DNA of 64,000 nucleotides from Rebecca billardiae RCC1528 (taxonomy: Eukaryota > Haptophyta). The stretch is taken from assembly GCA_965240325.2 (NCBI GenBank), contig OZ251222.1, positions 2,790,001 to 2,854,000 of the forward strand, in the 5' to 3' direction. The stretch's first letter is position 1, and each line of letters starts with the position of its first letter. This document shows, piece by piece, positions 32,621 through 42,972 of this stretch. Made by a program: the position numbers and the translations under genes. The notes beneath the pieces were generated by a model. That model saw nothing but the letters and a program-made list of their open reading frames with translations. It did no database searches and had not been told where the DNA came from.

Positions 32621-34128
32621 GGAGACGACGCGGCCGGCTTGTGGTCTGGGGCGCCGGCCAGTTCCGTGGGTGCCGAACGTGTCTCCGCGATTCTGAGCTC
32701 GAATACTGTGATACGTATGCTGGCCTGAAAATGGTGCTCAGAATTGATACTGTATCCAAGACTCCGTTGTGTATTATCGAGCTCCTTCGCGTGCGCAGAT
32801 CCCACGTACCGTATGAGCAATTATACATACTGAATGCGGGTGTCCGAAGGGTGCCCGACAATTGTTGGCCCGGGACCGGGAGGCCAGCGCCAGCGCCCAC
32901 GGCACGGCGCGCAACGGGACGAGGCATGCGGCCGACTTGTCGCTTGTGCGGCGGCGGTGCGGTGCTCAGGTGGCGAAGGGAGAGGGTGGTACTCCGCTCT
33001 GCGCCGCGTGCCGGCCACTTGTCGTTTCCTCCGCTCCTAGGGCCTGCGCGCGTCCATGCCGCCTTGCAGTGAAGCCTTGCAAGCACACGATGATGCGCAC
33101 CCCGGCTGGAGGCGAGTGTGTGTCGTCGCGCGACACGGTGGTCACTGCACGCGAGCGTTTCGTGGCTAGGAAGTTGCATGCCGTACGCGCACTCTGCCGC
33201 CTGCGCGCCGGCGCTCTTGAGCTGCCAGTCAGTCAAGCACACCGCGCACAGGATGACCAGCCAGGTCCAGGTGATTTCTCCCGCTGCCATCCTCGCAGCC
33301 AGCCAGCCGCCGCCAAGGCGGAAGCCAAGTGCGCCGGGACGTGACATGAGCCTACTCAGTCGGAGTGCCGGTTAAACAAGCCAACAAATGCATATATAAG
33401 TTAACTACTCCGTGCCGCGTGCGGCGGACTGACAGAGTCAGAGTGCGGCAGACTCACTGAGTTACAGTTTATATTATTTGTTTTAACGTGCTTAAGGCTC
33501 TTGGTGGCAGGTTGCCGCGCCATCCTTCATCGCACGCTCTCCGAAGAGAGACCTAGGCTGTCCGACTCTACACTGCTGTGTAGAGCCGGACAGGCTAAGA
33601 GAGGCTACCTGGAAACTGGTTTGAACCGGCCATGACCACTCACCACAGTGTCTGGCCACTGTACTCTCGAGGTGGCTGGGATACAACATCCAGGTGCAGC
33701 ACCCTCCCCGTGTGGTGTCAGAGCGCGCTCCAGAGCGCGTGCCTCCGAGCGCGGGGCGGCCGCTTGCTGCAATGGCCGCCTCGATGAGGTGCGGCAACGC
33801 GCCCCTCACCTGCCTGCGCCGGTCTGTTTTGTGGCGGTGTCTTTGTGCAGTGTTGGATGGCGTCAATCACGCCTTAACCAAGTGTGCACGTTAAAACATA
33901 GTAAACTGTAGTATTGCCTATTGAGTATTGGGCCCATTGGCCAAGTCAATTAGTCAATTAGAATTTTAAGATTACTCTGATTACTAATCGGTCGCGGGCA
34001 TCATCGTGTGGAAAGCCTCCGGCGCCCGGACAGCCGCTCGCGAGGCGAGGCGAGGCTTAGCGAGGCGGAGCCGTCAGCGGCGGCCCGCGGGCGCGGAGTC
34101 ACGACTGAGCGGTGAGTGGGTGACCCGC
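32621..34128. other. Intergenic, mostly non-coding; one weak signal-peptide-like frame
   Basis: A minus-strand frame from an ATG at 33290 begins MAAGEITWTWLVILCAVCLT, which resembles a signal peptide or anchor, but the rest (to 32586) is unpatterned and overlaps the oxygenase gene start. Otherwise nothing but a hairpin at 33558 and AT-rich tracts near 33,380-33,480 and 33,890-33,990. Confidence 0.4.
33558..33593. repeat. 16-bp inverted repeat, 4-nt loop
   Basis: CTGTCCGACTCTACAC, loop TGCT, then GTGTAGAGCCGGACAG: one mismatch in 16 pairs. No adjoining gene end explains it. Confidence 0.85.
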
Positions 34129-35595
34129 GCCCGAGCCCTGACGACGGGATCCGGTCGCGTGCTGTCGCAGGGCGCCAGGGCGGGGCGCGGTACAGACAGT
34201 ACGTCGGCGCCGCCTCACTGATGCCACATGGCGCCAGGCCCGAGTGCCGCCGCCGACCCGGAATCGTCGCAGTGATCGATCTGCAGACCTCCTCCAGCTC
34301 GGCGTGCAGGCTCAGGATGACGCTCGTCATAGCTCGTACGTCACCCAGTGAACTGTCTGCGTGGCGCGGGATGGGCTGACGGCAGAGTCTGACGTCAGCC
34401 CACCATGTACCAGCAACGCACGCCGCCTGCGCTCACCTCCTTGAGCCGTTGTACGTGGCGCATGATGGACATGATGTTCTTGCCCGTCGCGTCTTGCTTC
34501 ACCAGACGCGCCCCCTTGCAGTCCTCCTCCGAGATGAAGAGCAGGCCCTTGAGCCGAGGGTGCTCGAGCTCGAGCTGCTTGTAAGCAGCCTGCTGCTTCT
34601 TCTGCTCGGCACTCAGCGATCGGGTCGGCGCGCGCAGCACCTCGTACTTGTGCGTGAAAACCTCGTACACCTCGTCCACCGCAGAGTTCATCTTCTCGAG
34701 GGAGAGGCGCGAGCGCATGTACGCGGGCGCCGAATTGAGCTCGTCAGTCGTGAGGTAGGCGATCGGTGGCACCGACACTGCCTTCTTGGCCTTCGGCGGC
34801 TGCTCGGACGAGCTGGGCGAGGTGCCGGGCCTCGACGGCGGCGGTGCGGGCGCGTGCCCGGCGGAGACATTCGCGGACGTCGGCGCCTCGCTCAACGGTG
34901 CGCGTGCGCGCTCGCTGTGCGGAGCCCGGCCGGGCGCGGCCGTCGACGCGGCCGTGACGCTCGAGGTGCTGCGTTGCGCAGCGCGCTCGCTCGCGATGCG
35001 CGCGTCACCCGGGAGGTGTGCCGGGAGGCGAGTCTGCATGGCCTGCGCGCGGGCCGCTTGCAGATGCGCCGCATGGCCCAGCGCCTTTGCGCTCTCGATC
35101 GCTCGCCTTTCGTCTGCGATGACGGTCCGCACAGCGTGCACATCGTTCTCGACCGCGCGCAAGTGCGCGTCGAGGGTGGCGAGGATGTCCGCCGCGTCGG
35201 CGTCCTGGTCGGACGTGCGCAATAGGACGAGGGTCTTGAGAGTGCGCAGCCGATGGTCGAACTCCTGCACGAGCGCCTTGAAAGAGCCGTCGTCGCCCGC
35301 GCGTGGCGGCGCCCCCATCTTTCGAACGCGCTTGCTTCTTGAGCGGTCGCCGCCTCACCGGTCGTTGGAGTACTTGTCCGGGTGCGCGCAGCTTGGGTTC
35401 GGCGGTCCGCCGGCCAAGGCCCATGGTAGCGTGCTAACTATAGTAGTATGAGCCTAGTACTGAGTACTGACTACTGACTAAGACTGGAGCCCTACAGAGA
35501 CTATTATTCGAAGACGAGGCAAGGTGCAGACTGAATCATGAATCACATCCTGACGATTGGGCACGAGTCCGAGCTGAGGCCGATTCCGAGTGCAG
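34129..35595. repeat. Tandem duplication unit, copy A (SKA1 plus spacer)
   Basis: The 1,467-bp unit starts at a GCCCGAG heptamer and ends just before the next one at 35596. Its SKA1 part (34129-35441) recurs at 35596-36908 and its spacer (35441-35602) at 38083-38244, with no differences seen. Confidence 0.93.
34395..35318 (-). CDS. SKA1: Spindle and kinetochore-associated protein 1, copy 1
   Basis: 307 residues. Residues about 10-95 form a helical coiled-coil region (LVQEFDHRLRTLKTLVLL; HLRAVENDVHAVRTVIADER), fitting the N-terminal trimerisation part of SKA1. A low-complexity linker (about 110-185) leads to the microtubule-binding winged-helix domain: PPIAYLTTDELNSAPAYM, RSRLSLEKMNSAVDEVYEVF, KYEVLRAP, LLFISEEDCKG, NIMSIMRHVQRLKEV. 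In animals and plants SKA1 couples kinetochores to spindle microtubules. Frame ends at GGVRCWYMVG; a GAG/GTGAGC donor-like site lies 13 codons before the stop, but no continuing exon is seen and the short tail reads as a normal end. Family confidence rests on the C-terminal domain. Confidence 0.8.
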   Translation of the reverse strand: MGAPPRAGDDGSFKALVQEFDHRLRTLKTLVLLRTSDQDADAADILATLDAHLRAVENDVHAVRTVIADERRAIESAKALGHAAHLQAARAQAMQTRLPAHLPGDARIASERAAQRSTSSVTAASTAAPGRAPHSERARAPLSEAPTSANVSAGHAPAPPPSRPGTSPSSSEQPPKAKKAVSVPPIAYLTTDELNSAPAYMRSRLSLEKMNSAVDEVYEVFTHKYEVLRAPTRSLSAEQKKQQAAYKQLELEHPRLKGLLFISEEDCKGARLVKQDATGKNIMSIMRHVQRLKEVSAGGVRCWYMVG

Positions 35596-35861
35596 GCCCG
35601 AGCCCTGACGACGGGATCCGGTCGCGTGCTGTCGCAGGGCGCCAGGGCGGGGCGCGGTACAGACAGTACGTCGGCGCCGCCTCACTGATGCCACATGGCG
35701 CCAGGCCCGAGTGCCGCCGCCGACCCGGAATCGTCGCAGTGATCGATCTGCAGACCTCCTCCAGCTCGGCGTGCAGGCTCAGGATGACGCTCGTCATAGC
35801 TCGTACGTCACCCAGTGAACTGTCTGCGTGGCGCGGGATGGGCTGACGGCAGAGTCTGACG
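35319..35861. other. Spacer between the two SKA1 genes
   Basis: Holds the upstream flank of copy 1, the repeated 162-bp spacer (35441-35602) and the downstream flank of copy 2. No gene seen. Confidence 0.7.
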
Positions 35862-36908
35862 TCAGCCCACCATGTACCAGCAACGCACGCCGCCTGCGCT
35901 CACCTCCTTGAGCCGTTGTACGTGGCGCATGATGGACATGATGTTCTTGCCCGTCGCGTCTTGCTTCACCAGACGCGCCCCCTTGCAGTCCTCCTCCGAG
36001 ATGAAGAGCAGGCCCTTGAGCCGAGGGTGCTCGAGCTCGAGCTGCTTGTAAGCAGCCTGCTGCTTCTTCTGCTCGGCACTCAGCGATCGGGTCGGCGCGC
36101 GCAGCACCTCGTACTTGTGCGTGAAAACCTCGTACACCTCGTCCACCGCAGAGTTCATCTTCTCGAGGGAGAGGCGCGAGCGCATGTACGCGGGCGCCGA
36201 ATTGAGCTCGTCAGTCGTGAGGTAGGCGATCGGTGGCACCGACACTGCCTTCTTGGCCTTCGGCGGCTGCTCGGACGAGCTGGGCGAGGTGCCGGGCCTC
36301 GACGGCGGCGGTGCGGGCGCGTGCCCGGCGGAGACATTCGCGGACGTCGGCGCCTCGCTCAACGGTGCGCGTGCGCGCTCGCTGTGCGGAGCCCGGCCGG
36401 GCGCGGCCGTCGACGCGGCCGTGACGCTCGAGGTGCTGCGTTGCGCAGCGCGCTCGCTCGCGATGCGCGCGTCACCCGGGAGGTGTGCCGGGAGGCGAGT
36501 CTGCATGGCCTGCGCGCGGGCCGCTTGCAGATGCGCCGCATGGCCCAGCGCCTTTGCGCTCTCGATCGCTCGCCTTTCGTCTGCGATGACGGTCCGCACA
36601 GCGTGCACATCGTTCTCGACCGCGCGCAAGTGCGCGTCGAGGGTGGCGAGGATGTCCGCCGCGTCGGCGTCCTGGTCGGACGTGCGCAATAGGACGAGGG
36701 TCTTGAGAGTGCGCAGCCGATGGTCGAACTCCTGCACGAGCGCCTTGAAAGAGCCGTCGTCGCCCGCGCGTGGCGGCGCCCCCATCTTTCGAACGCGCTT
36801 GCTTCTTGAGCGGTCGCCGCCTCACCGGTCGTTGGAGTACTTGTCCGGGTGCGCGCAGCTTGGGTTCGGCGGTCCGCCGGCCAAGGCCCATGGTAGCGTG
36901 CTAACTAT
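35596..36908. repeat. Tandem duplication unit, copy B (SKA1 part)
   Basis: Matches 34129-35441 at a constant offset of 1,467 bp with no difference seen. Homology stops at CTAACTAT, where a 1,174-bp segment absent from copy A intervenes; the rest of the unit resumes at 38083. Confidence 0.93.
35862..36785 (-). CDS. SKA1: Spindle and kinetochore-associated protein 1, copy 2
   Basis: Same 307-residue protein as the gene at 34395-35318, residue for residue, on the same strand. Its upstream region matches copy 1 for only 123 bp beyond the start (to 36908) and is then replaced by the 1,174-bp segment, so the two copies may have different promoters. Confidence 0.8.
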   Translation of the reverse strand: MGAPPRAGDDGSFKALVQEFDHRLRTLKTLVLLRTSDQDADAADILATLDAHLRAVENDVHAVRTVIADERRAIESAKALGHAAHLQAARAQAMQTRLPAHLPGDARIASERAAQRSTSSVTAASTAAPGRAPHSERARAPLSEAPTSANVSAGHAPAPPPSRPGTSPSSSEQPPKAKKAVSVPPIAYLTTDELNSAPAYMRSRLSLEKMNSAVDEVYEVFTHKYEVLRAPTRSLSAEQKKQQAAYKQLELEHPRLKGLLFISEEDCKGARLVKQDATGKNIMSIMRHVQRLKEVSAGGVRCWYMVG

Positions 36909-38082
36909 TCTGGTGAACACAGCTTTAAACAATTTTAATTCGTGAGAAAGCCCTGGGAGACCCAGCTCCGACCCCCTTTAATTGGGTGTCACCTACTGCT
37001 GTCCCAAGTAATACCGGAGTAGGAATACGAAGAATGAGGCCTCAAACGTTTTTTGATTAGGCACGCCTCGGGAATCGAGAACGCACTTGGTTAATTTTTG
37101 CGCCAATTAAGGCACGCCTCGGGAATCGAAGCGAATGTGGTTAATTTTTGCGCGCGCCGCATAGAGATGTCGTTGCGATTCCCACAAATCTGGCGGCGAT
37201 CTTAGCGGTACCCCCTTACCCAGTTCATACCGCCTATACAATACGGTAACGGTACGGAAAGCGCCTGCCATTTTGCCGGACGACGCCGCCACGCCGGGTC
37301 CCCGGTCGCTCGGAGGGGCGTCGTCACATCGTGAGTCGTGACTTTGGCCGCCATCTCCAAACACGTCGCGCGCTGGGACGCGCGCGTCGCCGGGCTGCGC
37401 GCGCTGGAACTGCGCGACGAGCCGTTTGCGGACCTGGCGCGCCTCGCCGTGCACCCGCACGAGGCCACGCGCCCCGGCGCGCGCGCGCCCGCGGCCTCGC
37501 ACCCAAACTGCGAGACGCCGGCAGCGCTCGACGCGTGCCTCGCGCAGCTGCGCGCGCGGCTGGCGAGCACGCTGAACGGCGTGGACGAGGCGCGCAACGC
37601 GGAGCGCCGCGAGGGTCACGCCGCGCGTCGAGCCGCCCCGCGCGCGGCGCGCGAGGCCGCCGCGACCGACGCGGTCGCGCGCCATCTGGGTGTCCGGCGG
37701 CAGCAGCGCGCACGACGTGCGGAAAACCCCACGGAGCTGCAGTTGCTGCACGACTACCACGCGTCGATGGCCGACGCGCGCACGCACGGCGTGATCGGTG
37801 CGTGCCGTTGCCGTGCCGCCTGCCCGAGCGGCCGTGCGCAGCGACGAGCCTCGGTGGGCCTTGCAGAAGAGTGCCGCGCTGCCGCGCCTGGCTACTGGCT
37901 AAATCGCACGCGCGACGCGCGCGAAGACGCGGCAGCCCGGATGATACCGTTAGTCAGCGCTGAACGGCCAACTCGTCACATCGTCGTCGGGTCTGCCGGC
38001 CCTGGCAAGCTTCTCCGTCGGGTCCTAGACGCGCTGTGTTCGACCAGCCCCACCGGGAAAAGGCCGCTAGGCCCCCGCTGTT
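36909..38082. other. 1,174-bp segment present in only one duplicate
   Basis: Interrupts copy B between its SKA1 part and its spacer. It begins TCTGGTGAAC and ends GCTGTT. There are no terminal inverted repeats and no clear target-site duplication beyond a single T. Left third is AT-rich with a 51-bp tandem repeat; right two-thirds are GC-rich with one long frame. Either an insertion into copy B or a deletion from copy A. Confidence 0.75.
37059..37153. repeat. Two-copy direct repeat, about 51-bp period
   Basis: GGCACGCCTCGGGAATCG ... GGTTAATTTTTGCGC occurs at about 37060-37103 and 37111-37153 with a few changes between. Confidence 0.85.
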
Positions 38083-38093
38083 TAGTAGTATGA
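37338..38093 (+). CDS. Uncertain frame, possible exon fragment
   Basis: An open frame beginning at GTG, with no ATG, and rich in predicted helix (HVARWDARVAGLRALELRDE; LDACLAQLRARLASTLNGVD; NPTELQLLHDYHASMAD). The helical part ends about 37795 at GTGATCG/GTGCGTGCC, which fits the local splice-donor pattern; after it the frame becomes unpatterned and runs into the repeated spacer. It reads as one captured or isolated exon and not a whole gene. No family recognised. Confidence 0.3.
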   Translation: MTLAAISKHVARWDARVAGLRALELRDEPFADLARLAVHPHEATRPGARAPAASHPNCETPAALDACLAQLRARLASTLNGVDEARNAERREGHAARRAAPRAAREAAATDAVARHLGVRRQQRARRAENPTELQLLHDYHASMADARTHGVIGACRCRAACPSGRAQRRASVGLAEECRAAAPGYWLNRTRDAREDAAARMIPLVSAERPTRHIVVGSAGPGKLLRRVLDALCSTSPTGKRPLGPRCLVV

Positions 38094-38244
38094 GCCTAGT
38101 ACTGAGTACTGACTACTGACTAAGACTGGAGCCCTACAGAGACTATTATTCGAAGACGAGGCAAGGTGCAGACTGAATCATGAATCACATCCTGACGATT
38201 GGGCACGAGTCCGAGCTGAGGCCGATTCCGAGTGCAGGCCCGAG
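38083..38244. repeat. Second copy of the 162-bp SKA1 spacer
   Basis: Matches 35441-35602 throughout, ending in the same GCCCGAG heptamer that marks the duplication junctions. Confidence 0.92.
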
Positions 38245-38637
38245 GCCGCGCACGGCCGCACGCGGGTCCGAACCTAAACCTAACTCGAGGGCCGTATGCG
38301 GTATCGGGTCTGCGCGGCGGCGCGGCGGCCCGCGGCCGCGGCGTCCGGCGCAGACCGTCCACGGCGTCCACAGTCCACGCGGCAACGCTGGCCGCATCTG
38401 ACGAGCGCGATCGGATGCCAGTGACGTCGAGGCTGAGGGCTGACAGTGGCTTCGACGCCGGAAGCCCGACCCAGCCCCACGGGCATGCTGATGACATGGT
38501 GCGCTTGCAGCGCCGTGTCTCGTACTCTCGTGCGAAGGTGAGCCGCAAAGGCAACCGTTGATTGTCATCCCGCGGGTGGCCCCAGTGCGGAGTGCCAGCC
38601 AGTCGTTCCGGGAAGCAACATACAGCGCAGCACTGAG

Positions 38638-41376
38638 TCAGCACATCCCATTCCCGACGCCCGACGCCGAGTAGCCGACGCCGATCGCCAGCCCCAGCAG
38701 CACGGCTGCCACCAGCATCGTCACAACGGTGCGCACGCGGAAGTTCTCGCCCATGCCGCCAGCGCGCCCGTCAGCTCCCTTGCCGCTGCCGTAGAAGGAG
38801 CCGTGGCTGCCGCGGCCACTCGAGCGCCGGGGCTCGTGGCTCCCGACGAACAGGTGCACCGGCTGCGCTGGCGCCGGTGGCGCGTCGGAGCGCCCGCCGC
38901 CCGCGCCCCCGCCGGACCCCGAGGCCTCGGCCGTGGTGCCGCCGCTGGCCGAGCGCGCCTTGGTCGCCCCCTCGAGCAACTCGGCCACGCGCGTGTTGAA
39001 CGCGTCGAGCGTGATGAAAGCGGACTCGATGAATGACATCCTGCGGCGGGGCGCGGCGGGGCGGGCGGGCCACGAGGGCCGCCGGTGGCGGGGGCAGGGT
39101 GCGGGCAGCCGTGAGCGCGGAACGCGCCGGTTGGCGAGCGCGTGAGCGAGCGTCGGGCCCGCGCCGGCCCCGCGGGCGGCGCTCACATCTTCTCGTAGTC
39201 TTCCGCCTGGAAGCACTTGCAGCCGCGCGCGTCAAAGCGGCGCAGGGTCGCCTCGTCGAAGCCTTCAAGCATCTGCATCTCAACCTGCGTCCCGCCCATC
39301 TGCGTGTAGCAGAAGAGCTCGACGACGCACCAGCTGCGCAGACGGGTCGGCGCGTCGCGGCGCCGCGGCGCGCGGCTCGTGAGCCCGCGCCCGCCTCGCG
39401 CCCACCGCGCGCGCGCGGACGGTGCACGCATGCGCGCGCACAGGCGCTCAAGATAGGTCGGGCCGGCAAAGATGAGCAGCGTGCTGCACGAGGCGAGGTA
39501 GTACGGCAGGTTGGCCAGGTCGGAGGTGATGTCCGTTTGGCTGCAGCCGCGCGCGCGCGCGCACGCACACCGCGTCGCGCGCGCACCGCGCGCACGCGTG
39601 AGCGCTGCGCGCGGCGGGCACGAGCGCACGCGCGCGGGCCGGCCAGCCCACGCCGCGCCTGCGCGACGCGTCGCGCGGGCACGCTCGCGCGCACTCGATG
39701 CAGCACTTGTCCAGCCAGACGATGGGCTCGCGCCCGTTCTTGCGCACAAACTCAGCGCGCCACGCCATCAGCGCAGCCCACTTGCCCGGCGCGTCGTCGT
39801 GCCAGCTGCGGCGCGGCGCAGGAGCAGCAGGGACCGGGCGCGGGGCGCCGTGGCGCTGGCGCTCAGCCCAGGGCCAGAGGCCGTGGGCGCTGTGCGCGCG
39901 CCGTGGGGCGTCGGCGAGCGGGGCGCGCGCTCGCTCGCGCGCCGGGCGCGGCAGGCCGCACCTGTGCGAGACGAACGCATCGATCAGCCCCACCTTCGCC
40001 GGCTGGCTCCGCGCGTACAGCATGCCCACGGCGCCCTCGCGCTGGCTGAACTCGTCCACGGTCAGCCGGTCGAGCGTGACGGCGCGCATGCGAGCCGCCG
40101 CCTGCTTCATCACGCGGCGCGCCTCGGCGGCCGGGTCCGCGTCCTGGACGGCCGTGTCGCCCTCGGCGGCGGAGATGAGGTCGGCGATGGCCGCGGCGGC
40201 GGCGACGTCGCCGTTCACGCGCGAGGCGAGCTTGCGCTGCAGCCACCGCCGCCAGCGCTGCACGACGCACACGAGGCCGAGCAGCCCGAGCTCCACCGCC
40301 ACCACCAGCACGAGGAAGCCGCCGGAGCGCGTCGTCCACTCCGGGTGCATGAGCAGGCACGCGCTCAGGATGAGCCCGGCGCACGCGTGCGCGAGGTAGA
40401 GCACGCCAGTGGCGCCCCACAGCCGCGAGAGCAGCGCGCGCTGCTTCGACTGCACCCGCTCGGCGCGCGCCACCGCCGCGCTCGCGTCGCCCTCCCCGCC
40501 GCAGCAGCAGCCGCCGGCGCACGCGCAGCAGCCGGCGCACGGCGTCGTGCGCGCGGCAAAGTAGGCGAGGGTCGGGAGCGAGATGACCATGAAGGCCGCG
40601 TGGCCGAAGACGAGGCGCGCCTCGGCGCACGAGTCGATCAGGTGGCGCACCGGCGAGCTCGAGTGGAAGACGCCCACGACGAAGAGTTCGCCGAGCACGA
40701 CCAGCGCGGCGGTCGCGGAGACCGTGTGACCGACCAGCCGCGTCGCCGTGCGATCGATCGGCTGCAGCACCAGCAGCACGGACGGCATGGCGAACGGCAC
40801 GAGCGGGGCGTATGCCGCGAAGAGCGGGAGCGTCTCGAATATCCCGAGCGCGCGCCAGGCGACGAGGAGGCAGCCCAGCAGCGTGCCGAGCAGCAGGGCC
40901 GTGGCGATGCGTGGCGTGCCCACGAGCCAGCGGCGCCGGTTGGCCACCTTGCGCGCACGCGTGAGCTTGTCCTGGATCGACATCTCGCGGCCCCGCCCAG
41001 ATGAGCCACGCCGCGCGCCCGCGCCAGACGCCGGACCGGCATGCGGCGGGCCGGCGTGCGGCGGGCCGGCCGGCGCTGGGCTAGAAGAAGTGCTTGGAAT
41101 TGGCGCAACGGCGTCTGCTTCATGGGCGGACGCACGAGGCGACGCCGGCTCGGCGTCGCCCGCCGCGGCGGAGAGCGGGGTGTACATGAGCACGACGCGC
41201 TCGCCCGGCTTTGCGCCCGGGAGGTCCGCTTGGATCGTCTGGCCGTCCGGTGTGGTCGCGATCACGCGCGGCTTTGGGCCGCGCGCATCGTTCGGCACGA
41301 CGATGGTGATGCTGCTCTGCTGCACGACGCCGGGTGACGGCGGTGCGGCGCTTGAAGCGGCCTCGGCACTCGACAT
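38638..41376 (-). CDS. Multi-pass membrane protein with TIR-like domain
   Basis: Five exons, all four introns phase 2: 41376-39962, 39805-39695, 39540-39442, 39333-39187 and 39040-38638; 724 residues. Splicing rebuilds FVSHSWHDDAPGKW, WLDKCCIDQTDI and YLERLWCVVELFCY, the hallmarks of a TIR-like domain widespread in protists (DAFVSHSW, DKxCIDQ, RLWCxxELF); it occupies residues about 465-590. Before it lie a Pro/Ser-rich cytoplasmic leader (1-125) and some six membrane helices (about 150-395), with a Cys cluster (CAGCCACAGGCCCG) in one loop. A final helix is at about 700-718. The LWCVVELF Glu is the position used as NADase catalytic residue in active TIRs, but activity cannot be judged here. 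Confidence 0.8.
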
Positions 41377-42072
41377 GCGGCTGGTCGCGCGTGGGTGCGC
41401 GATGAAGCTCTCGAAGGGTGCTCTGCTTGTGTCAGACTGGCTGAAGCGCAGTGTGGCCTCGGCGTCGGGAGGCGCGAGCCCGGCACGGGCGGGTTGAGCC
41501 GAGCGCGAGGCGGTCGTCCTCTGACGAAGATTTCAATTGATGAATTGAGACGACCATTCGTGAGTGTCCCAGCTTTCACGGGTGGCGCACGCTGATTGGT
41601 TGACGCATGCCACGGAATTGCACTCAATTACTCAACGGATGATTCATGTTGTGGGCTTGACGAGGCAAAGAAATAAATGGACGAGGCGTCGTGAGTTCGC
41701 AGAAGGCATCAGAATTCACAAACCTGCATTTCCACGTTTTCAGTCGCACGACGGAAGCTTTTTGGAACTTGCCCATGGGTCGGGCGGGGCTCCGCGTCCT
41801 CCCGGCCGTGCATGCAGGGCTGGCAGCTCCTCAATGCCGTGCTGGCGATATGGCGTCGGACTCTCACTTGACACTTCGGTGTCAGACTGAGGAGTGTGGG
41901 CCCGGACGACCGCACCTGCACCGCACCGCACGCACAGACTGTCCGCTGCCTCCGCCACCAGTTGCTGACGACCGAGACTCGATGGAATCCCCGCCGCCGT
42001 AGAAACTCTTACGGGCACCTTCTCTGTACTGGCGGACTCACGCTGTCGAGCACTGACGAAAGGGCGTCCATT
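41377..42072. other. Intergenic, no gene seen
   Basis: Presumed promoter of the TIR-like gene and 3' flank of the F-box gene. Overlapping short frames lack domains. Confidence 0.55.
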
Positions 42073-42972
42073 TCAGTCGGGCGATCCCAGTGCCTCGTCT
42101 TCGTCGTCGTGTAGTTCGGTCAGGTCCGCAAAGTAGCGCCGCACGGCGTCAGGCCCGACGGCGTGGCAGCCCGACAGCTCGATGCTCTGAAGCTCCGCGC
42201 ACTGCGCGGCCAGCGCGCGCAGCGCTTCCAAGGAGAACGCAGCGGCGGTGCACGACACGTTGAGGTCACGCAGCCGGGGACACCCTGCCCCAAATGCGGC
42301 GAGCGCGGCATCGCTCAGCCGGACACACCCGCACAGGCTGAGCCGCTCGAGGGCGGGGCACAGCCGTGCGAGCACCGCGGCTGCGCTGTCGTCCACAGCT
42401 GCCCGCCACGGGTAGACGTCCAACGAGCGCGCGCCGGCGAGGTGCGCGCTCACCGCCGCCGCCCACGCACGGCTGACGCGCCGGAGACGAAGCAGGTCGA
42501 CGATGGGGAACGCAGCCGCGCTCACCACCGCGGCGACACAGTCCGGCGGCAGCTGCGCCCAGGACACTGCCGAGGGCACGTCCTCTGCGAGGCCAGTCGT
42601 GCGAAGCAGGCGCGCAAGACCTGATGCCGTGTTGAGCGTGTGCACGAAGAACGTGCCGTCCCCTGAGCGCTTGTGGTAGGATACGAGCCCGCCGCCGCCA
42701 CACAGCGAGAGCACCGTGCACGGGTCGTCCCCGGGCAGTGGCGCGGTGTCGTGCGTCACCTCTGCGACGACGGCATCCGCGCAGACTCCGGCGCGCTCAG
42801 CCAGCGCGCGCGGAGGGAGAGGCGCCAGAGGCGACTTGCCCTTGAGCACGTACCGACCGGGGCAGTTGTGCAGCGGCGTCCACGGCGCAAGGCCCCAGAC
42901 GAGCTCGAGGGGCGCGCCACCATCGCCTGCAAACTCGCCGTCGCCTACGAACGAGACGTCGTCGCCCGCCAT
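42073..42972 (-). CDS. F-box/leucine-rich repeat protein (AMN1/FBXL-like)
   Basis: 299 residues, single exon. Residues about 135-180 resemble an F-box (LPPDCVAAVVSAAAFPIVDL, then LRRVSRAW). Three Cys-containing LRRs follow: PALERLSLCGCVRLSDAAL, PRLRDLNVSCTAAAFSLEAL and AELQSIELSGCHAVGPDAV. Such proteins usually recruit substrates to SCF ubiquitin ligases, or act like Amn1 in mitotic exit. The first 120 residues (PWTPLHNCPGRYVLKGK; DDPCTVLSLCGGGGLVSYHK) look like a separate small domain that I cannot name. The acidic C-terminus (DDEDEALGSPD) ends the protein. Confidence 0.72.
   Translation of the reverse strand: MAGDDVSFVGDGEFAGDGGAPLELVWGLAPWTPLHNCPGRYVLKGKSPLAPLPPRALAERAGVCADAVVAEVTHDTAPLPGDDPCTVLSLCGGGGLVSYHKRSGDGTFFVHTLNTASGLARLLRTTGLAEDVPSAVSWAQLPPDCVAAVVSAAAFPIVDLLRLRRVSRAWAAAVSAHLAGARSLDVYPWRAAVDDSAAAVLARLCPALERLSLCGCVRLSDAALAAFGAGCPRLRDLNVSCTAAAFSLEALRALAAQCAELQSIELSGCHAVGPDAVRRYFADLTELHDDEDEALGSPD

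Noticed and set aside
33290-33347. Upstream exon of the 2OG oxygenase
   Set aside because: A signal-like peptide is visible, but the oxygenase already has its own ATG and anchor and no splice junction links them.
36909-38082. DNA transposon in SKA1 copy B
   Set aside because: No terminal inverted repeats, target-site duplication or transposase-like frame.
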